DNA of 64,000 bases from Arthrobacter sp. PAMC25284 (GCF_019443425.1 NZ_CP080382.1:806001-870000); one strand, 5' to 3'; shown: positions 26,441 to 37,253, counted from the stretch's first letter. Notes: generated from the letters alone by a model not told the origin. Numbers and translations: made by a program.

Positions 26441-27296
26441 TGGAATTCTCCTTCTGACGTGGGTGCGGCCCCGGTAGCCACGGAGATCGGTTCCCCGCAC
26501 AGGGGCAGCACCACATAAGGCAGGGTAACCGCAAGTCACACACGTAACCATAGGTAATACTCGCCTCAGTGGTCACTCTTCGGTAAAGGCCGGCGGTGCC
26601 ACCCTCGAAACAACAACACGTTGAATGGGAGGATTTCCGGTGCCAGAGTGTTGAGTCTTTCGGATCGTGCGGACATCGCGATGGGGCATCAGGCCGGTAC
26701 AACGGGCCGGCCGATCGGTGTCAATATCGGCCGGGGCCCCGCCATCGCGTGGCGTAACGCCGGCATTCCACCAAGACCCGTGGCTACCATCGTGTTGTCA
26801 CTGCGGACGTGTCGCCGGACCAAAAACGCCGGCGTCCAGCCCCGGAGGCGGGAGGCGGGAGGCTGTCCTCCTGGCACGGGTGAAGGCTGATTTGTTCAGG
26901 TCCAGGACGCCGCGGCGGACCGCGGGTGTTTGCGTTTGGAAGCGGCCGGACCCAGCGTGGAGACCATGGCGGAATCCCCCTGCCTCGGACCGCCACACCG
27001 GTGGGCTGCTATCCCTTATTGTTTTGCCATGTCCAGCAATCCGATCCTGACATAGGGTGATACGCACCACGCAATACCGGCGTGGGCCTTCGGCCGGGGT
27101 CGCGAACCTGGATCCTTACCCTGGCTTGCGAACAGATGCGGTACCGGGGCCGATGAGAGCGAGAGGCACGACGATGATCCTTGCCGGCACCGGCCGCAGG
27201 CGGGCCACCGACCGTCATGTCACTCCTGCCCCGCGGCTACAGCACGCGGAGCGGCCGAGGGCGCAAAATCAGCATGTCCAACAAAAGGAGACTCTC
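26441..27296. other. Gene-poor stretch
   Basis: Frames at 26621 and 26667 on the plus strand lack coding character. The final 20 bases carry the AAAAGGAG ribosome-binding site of the lmo0937-type gene. Nothing else assignable. Confidence 0.35.
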
Positions 27297-27443
27297 ATGT
27301 TGCTTTGGATAGCCGTCATTATTGCTGTTCTCTGGCTTCTGGGCCTGCTCGGGAACATCGGCGGCGGCCTGATACACCTGCTTTTGGTTATTGCCGTGGT
27401 CGTCCTGATCTTCCACTTCATCCGCGGCCGATCCCGCACCTAA
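27297..27443 (+). CDS. lmo0937-family small membrane protein
   Basis: 48 residues: MLLWIAVIIAVLWLLGLLGN, then GGGLIHLLLVIAVVVLIFHF, then basic RGRSRT. Two short hydrophobic segments around a glycine turn is the lmo0937 pattern. These proteins are stress-induced in several bacteria; the mechanism is unknown. AAAAGGAG lies eight bases upstream of ATG 27297. Confidence 0.9.
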   Translation: MLLWIAVIIAVLWLLGLLGNIGGGLIHLLLVIAVVVLIFHFIRGRSRT

Positions 27444-27832
27444 ACACGACACGATGTTCCGCCGCCGCGGACGCCGAGGCGCGGGCAGCCGCCAAGTTAT
27501 CGGACAGTGGGCCATCTCAAAAATGGGGGTCTGCTGAAAGTAGAGATCAGCATGCGTGCAGCACGCCGGCGTTTCACCCATGAACGCAGATCTGCCGCAG
27601 GCGGCGTTAAGCGCAGCGGGTGCACGCGGATCTTCACCGGCCACGGCGTGGGCGGCCCGGGCGGCGCCGGCGGCCCGACGGAAATCCCGGTGCGGCGTGG
27701 TGCGGAACGAGGTCAGCACCCCCTGGAACCGCCGCATCTTTGCCGTCCGGACGGCTACCGCGGTTTTCACCCTCATGGAGCGCTTGTCCCGGAAGTTTCC
27801 GGATAGTTAGTCAGGGGCGGCGGCCGTGCAGC
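27444..27832. other. Gene-poor stretch with two competing weak frames
   Basis: A plus-strand frame at 27556-27810 and a minus-strand frame from 27776 both end or start in moderately protein-like sequence. Neither has a ribosome-binding site or family, so I call neither. Confidence 0.3.
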
Positions 27833-28012
27833 TTATTCCGTGCCGTTGTCTTGGGCTTCGAGGTGTTTGGCCATGGCTTCGATGGCCTGGTTCCAGCGTG
27901 CTGTCAGCGCCTGCCGGCTCAGCGGTTCAAACATGCTGGTCAGTACCTTTTCAACTGCATCGTATGCGGCGTCTCTGGCGCGCTCCTGGGCCGCGGGGCT
28001 GTAGTAGTTCAT
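27833..28012 (-). CDS. Hypothetical 59-residue helical protein
   Basis: MNYYSPAAQERARDAAYDAV, then EKVLTSMFEPLSRQALTARWNQAIEAMAKHLEAQDNGTE. An all-helical soluble chain. Weak ribosome-binding site. It is divergent to the cold-shock gene. Unknown family. Confidence 0.5.
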   Translation of the reverse strand: MNYYSPAAQERARDAAYDAVEKVLTSMFEPLSRQALTARWNQAIEAMAKHLEAQDNGTE

Positions 28013-28200
28013 GCCTGTTATTCGACACCGAAGCTTGAAAAGATGTCCTGCCACCGTTGCAGCCCGCCTGTGCAAGGGCCGAAGGTCCCCGTAGCCTGCG
28101 ACCCTGCCGCCGGGTAAGTTGGAGGACGGCGGACGAAGGTGCCCGCCGCAGCCGGCGTCTGATGCCCGGTGAACCAGGACCGCAAAGGCAAAGGACGAAC

Positions 28201-28404
28201 ATGGCAACAGGGACAGTGAAATGGTTCAACTCGGAGAAGGGCTTTGGATTCCTGAGCAATGATGACGGCTCCGCGGATGTGTTTGCCCATTACTCCGCCA
28301 TCGCCAGCAGCGGATACCGGTCGTTGGAGGAGAACCAGAAAGTCCAGTTTGATGTGGTCCCGGGTCCGAAGGGACCCCAAGCGGAGAACATCCGCCCGCT
28401 TTAG
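28201..28404 (+). CDS. Cold shock protein (CspA family)
   Basis: 67 residues: [20 protein letters not shown], then [14 protein letters not shown]. The RNP1 (KGFGF) and RNP2 (DVFAHYS) motifs of the single CSD fold are intact. It binds single-stranded RNA/DNA as a chaperone. GGCAAAGGACGAAC gives an AAGGA site before the ATG. The long leader may carry a cold-responsive structure, which I cannot verify. Confidence 0.96.
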   Translation: MATGTVKWFNSEKGFGFLSNDDGSADVFAHYSAIASSGYRSLEENQKVQFDVVPGPKGPQAENIRPL

Positions 28405-28620
28405 AACACACCGGCGCTCTCCTGCCGGCGCGAACGGCCCCGGGGTCACCAGCGGGTCTGATCCGGCGGGAAGGTCTTGAGTCCCGGGCCGGGCACACGC
28501 CAGAATGGTTACCGGGGCCGCGGCGCACGGCGGGTACCGGAATCCATGATTCTTTCACCGATGACCGCCGCGCCGGTGCGCGGGTTCCGGACCCTGAACA
28601 CGTTCCGACCGGAGGAAACA

Positions 28621-28884
28621 ATGAACAGAGCATCCATCGAGGACCTGTGGTCCAGGCTGGATCCGACGACGCAGGAATGGCTGCGGGCCAATCCCGGCAG
28701 CGCCATCCTTCCACGGACCGTGACCGAGGCCCTCCTGCAGGCCAGCGGCCGGCACGAGGACCTGGAGGGCACGGATCGAAACGGCCAGCTCCCCCTCTCC
28801 GCCCGGGACCGGGCCTTCATCCAGGCCATGGCCGAAGCCGCACCGGCAGGCCACCCCGTGCCCCCGGGAGCGCCGCCGGCCTGA
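28621..28884 (+). CDS. Hypothetical 87-residue protein
   Basis: MNRASIEDLWSRLDPTTQEW, then LRANPGSAILPRTVTEALLQASG, then LPLSARDRAFIQAMAEAA and a proline-rich tail. GGAGG six bases upstream of the ATG is a strong ribosome-binding site. It looks like a small helical cytosolic protein of the stress block. No family known to me. Confidence 0.65.
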   Translation: MNRASIEDLWSRLDPTTQEWLRANPGSAILPRTVTEALLQASGRHEDLEGTDRNGQLPLSARDRAFIQAMAEAAPAGHPVPPGAPPA

Positions 28885-29279
28885 GAACGGATGCCCGGCC
28901 GGGCCCGCGCAGGGCCGCCCGCCGGCGGACCCGCCAGCAGGTTCGGTGCCTCCTGCGGGTGACGGTCCGGCTGTTTTTCGCCCGTCGCGGCGCCGCTGAC
29001 CCTGTGAAGCCGGTGCGTGACCGGGTTTCCGTACCCTCCAACGACCCGATGCTGGGTGTCTTCTTCCCTCGCGGCTGGAGGCGGCATCGACCTGCGGTTC
29101 AGTATCTTTGCCTGACTCCGGGATGATCCCGCAGGCCCGGAGGGCGGAAAAGGGGACGCGCGCTCCCTTCCTGCCGGCCCGATACGTCATGAGAGGATGT
29201 GATGCAGTTCACGCTGGTGCCGGTATGCTGGAACCGGTCGGGCAGGCGGCCGCCCGTGAATTGTAGAGAGACAGTGTCC
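28885..29279. other. Gene-free stretch
   Basis: No supported gene. Probably promoter and leader of the STAS-like gene at 29280. Confidence 0.3.
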
Positions 29280-29612
29280 ATGGCCAGCAAACTCGATGTC
29301 ACCGTCGCCGTCGACATGGGTTCTGGCACCATTACCGTCACCCCGTCAGGGGCCCTCACGCTCGGCAATGTCCGCGGACTCCTCCCGGTCGCACGGCGGG
29401 CAGCACTACTCGCCCCGGGCCACAGCGTCATCCTGGACCTGAGGAAACTGGCCGCCGCCGAGCCGGGCGCCGTGCAAACACTCTGTGCCGCCTGCCCGCC
29501 CGACACCCGGATCCTCGCACCGGGCCTTCCTGTCACGGCGCAGGCCACACCCGGCAGATCCCTGCGCCCGGGGACCCCGCGCACCACGGCACCCCAGCCG
29601 GCGGCGGCATGA
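29280..29612 (+). CDS. STAS-like (anti-anti-sigma type) protein
   Basis: 110 residues: LDVTVAVDMGSGTITVTPSGALTLGNVRGLLPVARRAALLAPGHSVILDLRKLAAAEPGAVQTL. The strand-helix pattern and VILDLRKL match the STAS fold of SpoIIAA-like proteins, which bind anti-sigma factors or sensor partners. The usual phospho-serine in D-S-(S/T) is replaced by AAAEPG, so a classical switch is unlikely. It overlaps the next gene (ATGA), indicating a two-gene operon. Confidence 0.65.
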   Translation: MASKLDVTVAVDMGSGTITVTPSGALTLGNVRGLLPVARRAALLAPGHSVILDLRKLAAAEPGAVQTLCAACPPDTRILAPGLPVTAQATPGRSLRPGTPRTTAPQPAAA

Positions 29613-29860
29613 GCACCGGCCGCCCGGATGCGCACGAGTCCGCGTCCTCACGGATCTTCGTTATGTTCCCCCGCTGGCCCCTCGTTCCCTCCGCCGACCT
29701 GTACCGGCTCCAGGCCGCGCTCACCCGGTGTGCGGACCTCGAGGACTCCGGCTCCGCCCGGGAACTGCTCCTGCTCGTCACCGATGAACTGGAACGCCGC
29801 ACCGCGGAACCCGGGCACCTCCCCTCATTGGGTTCATCAGCGGACGACCACGGGCAATAG
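29609..29860 (+). CDS. Hypothetical 83-residue protein coupled to the STAS-like gene
   Basis: MSTGRPDAHESASSRIFVMF, then PSADLYRLQAALTRCADLEDSGSARELLLLVTDELERRTAEP. The middle is helical. Its start overlaps the previous stop, so expression depends on the STAS-like gene. Unknown function. Confidence 0.6.
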   Translation: MSTGRPDAHESASSRIFVMFPRWPLVPSADLYRLQAALTRCADLEDSGSARELLLLVTDELERRTAEPGHLPSLGSSADDHGQ

Positions 29861-30015
29861 CAGACCAACGAGGGCCCGGCCCGGGCCTGGCCATCAACGG
29901 AACACCGTCACCCCGGGAACCCGCCAGAATCCGCGGCCTGGAATCACCCCGCGGCCGACACAGCCGGCGGGGTTCTCCGGCACGCGGGCGTCCGTCGTCA
30001 TCAGGCAGCGGTCTC

Positions 30016-32508
30016 TTAGCCCGGCAGCGGCAGGGCGTCCGGGATAACCGGCTTGGCGTTGCCGGCGAAGGTGAACTTCGCGTCGTCGCCTTCGCCATCC
30101 ACATCCACCATCACGATGTCGCCGGGGTGGATCTCGCCGAAGAGGATCTTCTCGGAGAGCTGGTCCTCGATCTCGCGCTGGATGCTCCGGCGCAGCGGCC
30201 GGGCGCCCATGGCGGGATCGTAGCCGCGGGTTGCCAGCAGGATCTTGGCCGCCGGGGTGAGCTCGATGCCCATGTCCTTGTCCTTGAGCCGCTTTTCCAG
30301 CCGGCCGACGAACATGTCGACGATCTCGATGATCTCGTCCTGGGTCAGCTGCGGGAACACCACAACGTCGTCAACACGGTTCAGGAACTCGGGGCGGAAG
30401 TGCTGCTTGAGCTCCTCCGTGACCCGGGCGCGCATCCGGTTGTAGCCGGTCTGAGTGTCCGTGCCCGACTGGAAACCGGTGGTGACACTCTTGGAAATGT
30501 CGCGGGTGCCAAGGTTGGTGGTCATGATGATCACCGTGTTCTTGAAGTCCACCACGCGGCCCTGCGAGTCGGTCAGACGGCCGTCTTCCAGGATCTGCAG
30601 CAGCGAGTTGAAGAGATCAGCGTGCGCCTTCTCCACTTCGTCGAACAGCACCACGGAGAACGGACGACGGCGGACCTTTTCGGTCAGCTGTCCGCCTTCC
30701 TCGTAGCCCACATAGCCCGGAGGAGCACCGAAAAGGCGCGAGACCGTGTGCTTCTCGGAGTACTCGGACATATCCAGGGTGATCAGGGCATCCTCGTCAC
30801 CGAAGAGGAACCCGGCAAGGGCCTTGGCCAGCTCGGTCTTTCCGACGCCGGTGGGGCCGGCAAAGATGAACGAACCGCCCGGACGCTTCGGGTCCTTCAG
30901 CCCCGCACGGGTGCGGCGGATAGCCCGCGACACCAAACCAACCGCTTCCGCCTGCCCCACGACGCGGGAGTGCAGCTCGTCTTCCATCTTCAGCAGCCGC
31001 GAAGACTCTTCCCCGGTGAGCCGGGAGACCGGGATACCGGTGGAGTTTGCCAGCACCTCGGCGATCAGGTCCTCGTCAACCTCGGAAATATCGTCCAGAC
31101 CGCCCGCCTTCCATCGGCGTTCCTTCCCGGCACGTTCGGCAATGAGCTTCCGCTCCTTGTCCCGCAGTGACGTGGCGCCTTCGTAGTCGGCGGCGTCGAG
31201 CGCGACGACTTTGGCCTTCCTGAGCGCGGCGATTCGCTCGTCCATGACCTTGAGCTCCGGCGGAGCAGTCATCCGGCGGATCCGCAGCCGGGCGCCGGCC
31301 TCATCGATCAGGTCAATGGCCTTGTCCGGCAGGAAACGATCCGAGATGTAACGCTCCGCCAGGGTCGCCGCGGCGACCAGCGCGCCGTCGGTGATTCTGA
31401 CCCGGTGGTGCGCCTCGTACCGGTCACGGAGGCCCTTGAGGATCTCGATCGTATACGCGACGGAGGGCTCCCTGACCTGGATCGGCTGGAAACGGCGCTC
31501 GAGCGCGGCATCCTTCTCGATGTGCTTGCGGTACTCATCCAGCGTGGTCGCACCGATGGTCTGGAGCTCGCCGCGGGCCAGCACCGGCTTCAGGATCGAG
31601 GCCGCATCGATCGCACCCTCGGCGGCACCGGCACCCACGAGGGTGTGGATCTCGTCAATGAACAAAAGAATGTCCCCGCGGGTCCGGATCTCCTTCAGGA
31701 CGTTCTTCAGCCGCTCCTCAAAGTCACCACGGTACCGGGACCCTGCCACCACGGACCCCAGGTCCAGGGTGTAGAGCTGCTTGTCCTTGAGAGTCTCCGG
31801 GACGTCACCGCGGACAATCGCCTGGGCCAGGCCCTCCACGACGGCAGTCTTGCCGACGCCGGGCTCACCGATCAGCACCGGATTGTTCTTGGTCCGCCGG
31901 GACAGGACCTGCATCACGCGTTCCATTTCGGATTCGCGCCCGATCACCGGATCCAGCGTGTTCTCCCGGGCAGCCCGGGTCAGGTTCCGGCCGAACTGCT
32001 CCAACAACGGCGAGTCCGCCGCCGTCCGCTCCTGCCGTCCGCCACCGGCGCCCGCACCCGAGGCGTCCGCGCCCCCGCCCGGGAGCAGCCGGAGGACCTG
32101 ACCGCGCAGCCGGACCGGGTCCGCGCCCAAAGCCGCCAGCACCTGCGCGGCCACGCCGCCGCCCTCCCGGATCAGGCCGAGGAGCAGGTGCCCGGTACCG
32201 ATGTAGTCATGCCCCAGATCCAGCGCCTCCCGTAGCGCCAGGTCCAGGATTTTTTTGGCCCGCGGCGTGAACGGGATATGCCCCGCCGGGGCCTGCCGGC
32301 CCCGCCCGATGAGCGCCTCCACCTCACCCCGGGCCCCCTGAAGCGAAACACCCAGACAGTCAAGGGCCCCGGCACCAACACCCTCACCCTCGCGGAGCAA
32401 CCCCAACAGGAAATGCTCGGTGCCGAGGTAATTGTGGCCCAGCAGGCGCGCCTCCTCCTGGGCAAGCACCACCACCTGCCGTGCACCATCCGTAAACCGA
32501 TCAAACAA
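30016..32508 (-). CDS. clpC: ClpC-type AAA+ unfoldase
   Basis: 830 residues starting with a TTG at 32508. Clp-N double repeat ([20 protein letters not shown] and [33 protein letters not shown]), AAA+ 1 with Walker A GEPGVGKT (near 213), a short UVR-type middle domain, AAA+ 2 with GPTGVGKT (near 549), Walker [12 protein letters not shown] and the D2-small domain. The length is normal for ClpC. The ClpP-docking loop position reads VTTGFQ where ClpC has (I/L)GF, so partnership with ClpP is uncertain. No CIRCE or HAIR box seen upstream. It is an extra copy, located with Hsp20 and other stress genes. Confidence 0.93.
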   Translation of the reverse strand: MFDRFTDGARQVVVLAQEEARLLGHNYLGTEHFLLGLLREGEGVGAGALDCLGVSLQGARGEVEALIGRGRQAPAGHIPFTPRAKKILDLALREALDLGHDYIGTGHLLLGLIREGGGVAAQVLAALGADPVRLRGQVLRLLPGGGADASGAGAGGGRQERTAADSPLLEQFGRNLTRAARENTLDPVIGRESEMERVMQVLSRRTKNNPVLIGEPGVGKTAVVEGLAQAIVRGDVPETLKDKQLYTLDLGSVVAGSRYRGDFEERLKNVLKEIRTRGDILLFIDEIHTLVGAGAAEGAIDAASILKPVLARGELQTIGATTLDEYRKHIEKDAALERRFQPIQVREPSVAYTIEILKGLRDRYEAHHRVRITDGALVAAATLAERYISDRFLPDKAIDLIDEAGARLRIRRMTAPPELKVMDERIAALRKAKVVALDAADYEGATSLRDKERKLIAERAGKERRWKAGGLDDISEVDEDLIAEVLANSTGIPVSRLTGEESSRLLKMEDELHSRVVGQAEAVGLVSRAIRRTRAGLKDPKRPGGSFIFAGPTGVGKTELAKALAGFLFGDEDALITLDMSEYSEKHTVSRLFGAPPGYVGYEEGGQLTEKVRRRPFSVVLFDEVEKAHADLFNSLLQILEDGRLTDSQGRVVDFKNTVIIMTTNLGTRDISKSVTTGFQSGTDTQTGYNRMRARVTEELKQHFRPEFLNRVDDVVVFPQLTQDEIIEIVDMFVGRLEKRLKDKDMGIELTPAAKILLATRGYDPAMGARPLRRSIQREIEDQLSEKILFGEIHPGDIVMVDVDGEGDDAKFTFAGNAKPVIPDALPLPG

Positions 32509-33205
32509 TTCGGCCCCACCCCCGCCCGCTTCCTACCTCGATGCTACGTCCGTCCCGGACCCGCCCGGGAGTGGTTCCTGTTGCAGGATGAGGGTCTGCT
32601 GTCCTGCCGGCCCGGCATGATTGCCGCCCCAGCCGTCAATGACCCGGGGTGTTGTCACCGGGTCCGGTCGGTGCGGGCGAGACCGCCAACGATCTGGTAC
32701 TGGCTATAGAACCCGTTATGGGGGCCTTGTCCGTGAATGCCCGCTGAACACCCTCGCGCCGGCGCTGAGTGCCCTGGTCCAGAATGCTGACCTGGAGTAT
32801 CCGATCCGTTGCCCGGCCGTGAGGCCTATTCTGTGACTGTTCATTCGAGACGGGGGTGGCAGAGGACTCACCTGCCAAGTGTTGCAATCGCTGCGGGAGT
32901 CCACGGAAGGTGCCACGCCGGTGCTGGAAACGAGCTGTTGCGGGGACCAGAAGTGCCAACCGCACGACCGGTTCACGGCTCGGCTGAGCTGGAAGCGGTG
33001 TTTCTTCAAAATTTTATCAAGGCGCCACGGAAGTCTTGAATAAATCGTGACCCGGGCCAGGGGCCTGCCTTGATCCGGGACCGGCAATGTTAGTGTTGTC
33101 CCGCCAAATGGTCACGGCCAGATCCACGCCGGGCAACCACCCGCGGCCGGCCCCGCTCGGAACAGGGCCAGCCATCGGGGCCTGAGTCGTGAATGAGGGA
33201 GACAA
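32509..33205. other. Gene-free stretch between clpC and the HPt-like gene
   Basis: About 700 bases with no supported gene. An AT-richer patch near 33003-33045 may hold promoters. I looked for CIRCE and HAIR heat-shock boxes and saw none. Confidence 0.35.
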
Positions 33206-33667
33206 ATGGCAGGCCGCCCCGGCGAAACCGTCCTTGACGCAGCCGTCCTCATCGATCTCGCCGATCAGATGCAGAGCGACGCCCTCGCCAGAAAGTTTGC
33301 CCTGAAATTTGTGGACCTGCTCCAGCCGCGGCACGACCGCATCCTCGCCACCCTCGGCAAAGGTGACATCCGCGCGGCCCTTGACGCCGTCCTGAGCCTC
33401 AAGGTCAACGCCCGGATGGTCGGAGCCTTCGTCGTGGAGCAGACCTGCCAGGCCCTCCAACGCTGCGTACTCGACGGCGACAATCCGGCCGCCGCACGGT
33501 ATGCGCAGGAACTTCCACGGGACATCGACGACGTCAAAGACGCCATCGCCGAACTCCTCACCGGTGCCCTGCACCGGGGCACGCCCGTCAGGGACTCAGT
33601 ACATCCAATGCCGCCGCGGGGCGGCTCCGGAGCATACACCCGTCAGGCAGTCACGCCGGCACTCTGA
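33206..33667 (+). CDS. HPt-like protein lacking the phospho-accepting histidine
   Basis: 153 residues. The pattern FALKFVDLLQPRHDRILATLGKGDIRAALDAVLSLKVNARMVGAFVVEQTCQALQ follows the HPt four-helix bundle. The phospho-histidine position of A-H-S-L-K-G reads V-L-S-L-K-V, so phosphotransfer should be lost. GAGGGAGAC lies just upstream of the ATG. The C-terminal 40 residues are low complexity. It lies 214 bases upstream of the second EAL gene, on the same strand. Confidence 0.7.
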   Translation: MAGRPGETVLDAAVLIDLADQMQSDALARKFALKFVDLLQPRHDRILATLGKGDIRAALDAVLSLKVNARMVGAFVVEQTCQALQRCVLDGDNPAAARYAQELPRDIDDVKDAIAELLTGALHRGTPVRDSVHPMPPRGGSGAYTRQAVTPAL

Positions 33668-33790
33668 ACAGGGACCGGGGACCGGGGCGTAGTAGTACTC
33701 CTGCGGGCCTGGTCCAGAGTTGGGCGGCGGCGCCGCAGGCGGGGAGGATATCCGGACCGCCGGGCCGGTGGGAGGGACCAGCAGGGGAGG

Positions 33791-33881
33791 TACAGTCTTA
33801 TCCATGGCCTTCCGTCCGGGATCCCGGAAGAGGGCCGGCCGGTTCCGGACTCAGCCGGAACGGGGAACAAAGGAAGAGCCC
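33791..33881 (+). promoter_or_regulatory. 91-nt leader of the second EAL gene, with two hairpins
   Basis: Begins TACAGT, then a CCGGGATCCCGG palindrome, then GTTCCGGACTCAGCCGGAAC at 33842-33861, identical to 23591-23610. Total length to the ATG is 91 bases, the same as in the first copy. Confidence 0.6.
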
Positions 33882-34988
33882 ATGTCGATGGACCCGCCGT
33901 CCTTTCCAGCACGCTCCGGGGAGGAACCTCCCCGGCGCCCGGCACCCGGCAGCCCTGACGGCGACGTCACCCCGGGAATCAGCCGGCAGGCCGCTGCCAT
34001 TATCGAGGCGATCCTCGCAGACCCGGCGCCGGAACGGGCCCCTGTCAGGGACCGGCTTCGCGACCACGTCGCGGCCCATCCCGGGCACCCGGAAACGGCT
34101 CTCGCAGAGCATCTGCTGTCCCTCGGATCCCTGGCCTCATTCCCGGCCGGAGCGGCGGGACCGGTCCCGTCCGAGGAGCGGCACCCGGCAGAATCCCCGG
34201 CCCCGGCCGTGGACGGAGCGCTCTCGAGGATCGACGCGGTCCTCAAAGGCAGGATGCTGCTGTCCGCTTTTCAACCGATCGTCGATCTCACCACCGGCGC
34301 TGTCGTCGGAGTCGAGGCGTTCACCCGGTTCGTCAGCGACGGGGGCCCCACCGCGGACTGGTTTGCCGACGCGGCCGCGGCGCGGCTGGGAAGCGAACTT
34401 GAATTCGCCGCGCTGGAGTGCGCCCTCGCCACCGCCATGCACCTGCCCCCGCGCCTATACGTGGCACTTAAACTGTCCCCTGCCATCTGCCTGGACCCGC
34501 TCCTGCCGGCGCTGCTTCAGGAATCGACGCTGTCCCCCGACCGCATCGTCCTCCAGCTCACCGAGGCCCTCACGGCCGGCCAGCCCGCGGCGCTGGCCGC
34601 GGCACTGGCCCCGCTGCGTCGCACCGGCGTCCGGCTCGCGGTTGAACACGCAGGCACCTACCCCGACTCGATCCCCCGCATCCGGCAGCTCGGACCCGAC
34701 ATCCTCAAACTTGACCGCACCCTGATAGCCGGAATCGATACAGATCCCCTCCGCCGTTGCTTCGGTGAGGCCATGACCGCATTCGCCGAACAGCTCGGAG
34801 CGACGCTCATCGCCGAAGGAATCGAGACCAGTGCGGAATTCGGCGCAGTCGCCGGCCTCGGTATCAGGACCGGTCAGGGCTACTTCCTCGGCCGGCCCAC
34901 CACCCGCCCCCGGGACTGGGCCCGCTGGGACCTTCCGGCTGTGGAAGCCCGCTCACGAAACGTACCCGGCGGGTCGGCACGGTCCTGA
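33882..34988 (+). CDS. EAL-domain protein, paralogue of the one at 23632
   Basis: 368 residues. An N-terminal unstructured region holds a helical segment, ISRQAAAIIEAILADPAPER. The EAL fold follows: FQPIVDLTTGAVVGVEAFTRF, VLQLTEAL, LAVEHAGTYPDS, ILKLDRTLI, IAEGIET and TGQGYFLGRP. As in the first copy, EAL reads EAF, the NLS-type asparagine is LKLSP, and the DD(F)G pair reads EH. It is thus probably a non-catalytic c-di-GMP-binding or scaffolding EAL. The two proteins begin with the same MSMD and share most motifs, so one is a duplication of the other. Confidence 0.87.
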   Translation: MSMDPPSFPARSGEEPPRRPAPGSPDGDVTPGISRQAAAIIEAILADPAPERAPVRDRLRDHVAAHPGHPETALAEHLLSLGSLASFPAGAAGPVPSEERHPAESPAPAVDGALSRIDAVLKGRMLLSAFQPIVDLTTGAVVGVEAFTRFVSDGGPTADWFADAAAARLGSELEFAALECALATAMHLPPRLYVALKLSPAICLDPLLPALLQESTLSPDRIVLQLTEALTAGQPAALAAALAPLRRTGVRLAVEHAGTYPDSIPRIRQLGPDILKLDRTLIAGIDTDPLRRCFGEAMTAFAEQLGATLIAEGIETSAEFGAVAGLGIRTGQGYFLGRPTTRPRDWARWDLPAVEARSRNVPGGSARS

Positions 34989-35665
34989 CTCCCCGGGCCC
35001 CTCCCCGAAACCGGCCGCGGGAGCGGGGCCGCGGGAGCGGGAGCGGTAGCGGGGGCCCGGGACGTGGCGGGTGCAACGGCCCGGGCGCAAACGGGGACGG
35101 GGACGGGTGAAGCCCCCGGCAGCAGCTAGCCGGCCCTGTCCGGACCCCATCGGAAGCCGACCCTGATTGCGGCGATCCGCCGGCACGGGCACGTCCGCCG
35201 CGGGGAGGTCCGGAAAGGGGCCCGCGGGGAACGAGCATGATCACCGCCACCCCGCGACACGGATCAGCGACCCGATGACGTCCCACCGGTCGGGGTCCAC
35301 GCCGGCACGGAAATGTCACCAGCTGTTCCTGCCGGTCCTCCCGGCTTCACCCGGGACGACCCTCGAGCAGGCCAAAGGCGGCGTCCTGTACGCGGCGGCA
35401 AAGTTCAGCAGGAGCCGAAACGATCCCTGGCCGGTCAATTCGCCTGCAAAGATCCTCTGATCGTCCCGCGTCTGCCCGAGTGGCGCCTGCCAATTCCCGT
35501 GTATCCTCGCTCATCTGCCGCTGCCGGACGTGTGATCAAAATTTAGGTAGAGCCGGGGGACACCGGCCGGGGCACGGACTCCGTCGTGGTTCTCGCTCCG
35601 GGACGGGACGGGTGCAGCGAAGGGGTCGTTCGGACAGACCGGGGCCGCTGGCCCACAATGACTGT
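34989..35665. other. Gene-free, partly low-complexity stretch
   Basis: 34990-35110 is dominated by (GGGAGC)/(GGGGAC)-like runs. No gene supported. The promoter of the ligase gene must lie near its end. Confidence 0.35.
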
Positions 35666-36805
35666 ATGCGCACATTCGGGGTCGAGGAGGAACTGCTGAT
35701 CGTCGACCCCGTCTGCGGCCAGCCGCTGCCCCTGGCCGATGGGGTGCTGGCCGTCAGCAGGGTAGCTGGCGGCGCCTTTCCGGCGACGGGCAGGGTCGTG
35801 CTCACTGCTGAGTTCAAGCAGGAGCAGATCGAAGTCCAGACCAGCCCCTGCTCGAGCGTTGATGCCCTGATGGAGGAAATCCGCCGGGGACGGGCCGCGG
35901 CCGACGCGGCGGCCCGGGCCGTGGGGGCCAGGGCCGTTGCCCTGGCGACGTCCCCGGTGCCGGCGGTCACCCACACCACCCCCGGTTCCCGCTATGCGGC
36001 CATGACGGAGGGTTTCGGTCTGACCGCGAGGGAGCAGCTGACCTGCGGGCTGCACGTTCATGTCTCCGTCAGTTCGGATGAAGAAGGCGTCGCCGTCCTG
36101 GACCGGATCCGCAGCTGGCTTCCGGTGTTGGCGGCTCTGAGCGCGAATTCACCGTTCTGGAACGGCGCCGATACCGGGTATGCCAGCTACCGCACGCAGG
36201 CGTGGGGCCGGTGGCCGACAGCCGGTCCGGCCGAGCTGTTCGGCTCCGCTGCCGGGTACCGTTCCCTGATTGCGGGGTATCTGGGCACCGGCGTTCTGTT
36301 GGACGAAGGGATGGTCTACTTTGACGCCCGGCTCTCCCGGGACCACCCCACCGTGGAGGTCCGTGTGGCCGATGTCTGCCTGTACGCCGAGGATGCCGCC
36401 CTCATCGCGGCGCTCGTCCGTGGGCTGGTGGAGACGGCCGCTACAGAATGGCGTCATGGTGTGCCGCCGCTGCCCGTCCCGGCCGCCCTGATCCGTCTGG
36501 CCCTCTGGCGGGCCAGCCGGTCCGGGATCAACGGTGATCTCCTGCACCCGGTGGACAACCGGCCGGGACCGGCGCCGGAGATCATCGAGGCTCTCATCCG
36601 CTACGTCCGGGCCGCTCTGGCCGGTTCAGGGGACCTCCTTCCCGTGCAGTCCGGGCTGAGCGCCATTCTGCGGCGCGGCACCGGGGAACGCAGGCAACGC
36701 GCCACGCTCGCCTGCACAGGAAAGCTCTCCGCCGTTGTCACCGACGCCATCCATTCCAGCCACCACCCCCGGCCCAGTCCGCTACCGCCGGGCAGTTCGC
36801 CCTGA
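35666..36805 (+). CDS. ybdK: YbdK-type carboxylate-amine ligase (GCS2 family)
   Basis: 379 residues starting [15 protein letters not shown], the glutamate-binding signature of the glutamate-cysteine ligase GCS2 superfamily. Further motifs: [51 protein letters not shown] and HPVDNRPG. These enzymes ligate glutamate to amines or cysteine using ATP; the YbdK/EgtA branches are not separable here. Frame openings at 35480 lack a ribosome-binding site and add non-coding-like sequence, so I start at ATG 35666. Possible thiol or glutamyl-amine role in stress tolerance. Confidence 0.9.
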   Translation: MRTFGVEEELLIVDPVCGQPLPLADGVLAVSRVAGGAFPATGRVVLTAEFKQEQIEVQTSPCSSVDALMEEIRRGRAAADAAARAVGARAVALATSPVPAVTHTTPGSRYAAMTEGFGLTAREQLTCGLHVHVSVSSDEEGVAVLDRIRSWLPVLAALSANSPFWNGADTGYASYRTQAWGRWPTAGPAELFGSAAGYRSLIAGYLGTGVLLDEGMVYFDARLSRDHPTVEVRVADVCLYAEDAALIAALVRGLVETAATEWRHGVPPLPVPAALIRLALWRASRSGINGDLLHPVDNRPGPAPEIIEALIRYVRAALAGSGDLLPVQSGLSAILRRGTGERRQRATLACTGKLSAVVTDAIHSSHHPRPSPLPPGSSP

Positions 36806-37253
36806 TCAGTGCCCGCGGCGCCGCGCCCGGGGCCTTTCCGCATAGTCGACGGCAGAAATGACTCCGGGATCACGGAACACCGGGGCGCTTCCCCCTTTCC
36901 TTTCAACGCATGTGTCCGATTCGCTGCCCGGGCGCCGGCGGAGATCGAAACGCCGCGGACGTCATCGTCAGTGGACCGCCTCGTGTTCTTTTAACCACTC
37001 TCGTGTCCGTGCCGACGGATCCAGGCGGTCAGATGACCACGGGGCCGGTCCTGGCGTTCAGAGAAAACGTACGGATGCCGTGTGCGGCGGCTGACCGCGG
37101 AGCGCACGGCCGGACCGGGGTCAACGCGCGGAACGCCTCTTCCCCTGGCCGCGCCGAGAGCGTAGGTTGCTGCTTGCACAGCAAATACCGCGCTGATTAC
37201 CGCGGGCGCTGTCTGGGGGCCCGTGGCGGCGCACTCATCATAGGGAGGAAACC
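36806..37253. other. Gene-free stretch before hsp20
   Basis: No supported gene. No HAIR or CIRCE box recognised. GGGAGGAAACC at the end is the hsp20 ribosome-binding site. Confidence 0.35.

Noticed and set aside
27556..27810. 84-codon frame ending in RRIFAVRTATAVFTLMERL
   Set aside because: No ribosome-binding site or family, and an equally plausible minus-strand frame overlaps it.
32509..33205. CIRCE or HAIR heat-shock operator upstream of clpC
   Set aside because: CTTGA-like words occur, but no inverted pair with the right spacing was found.
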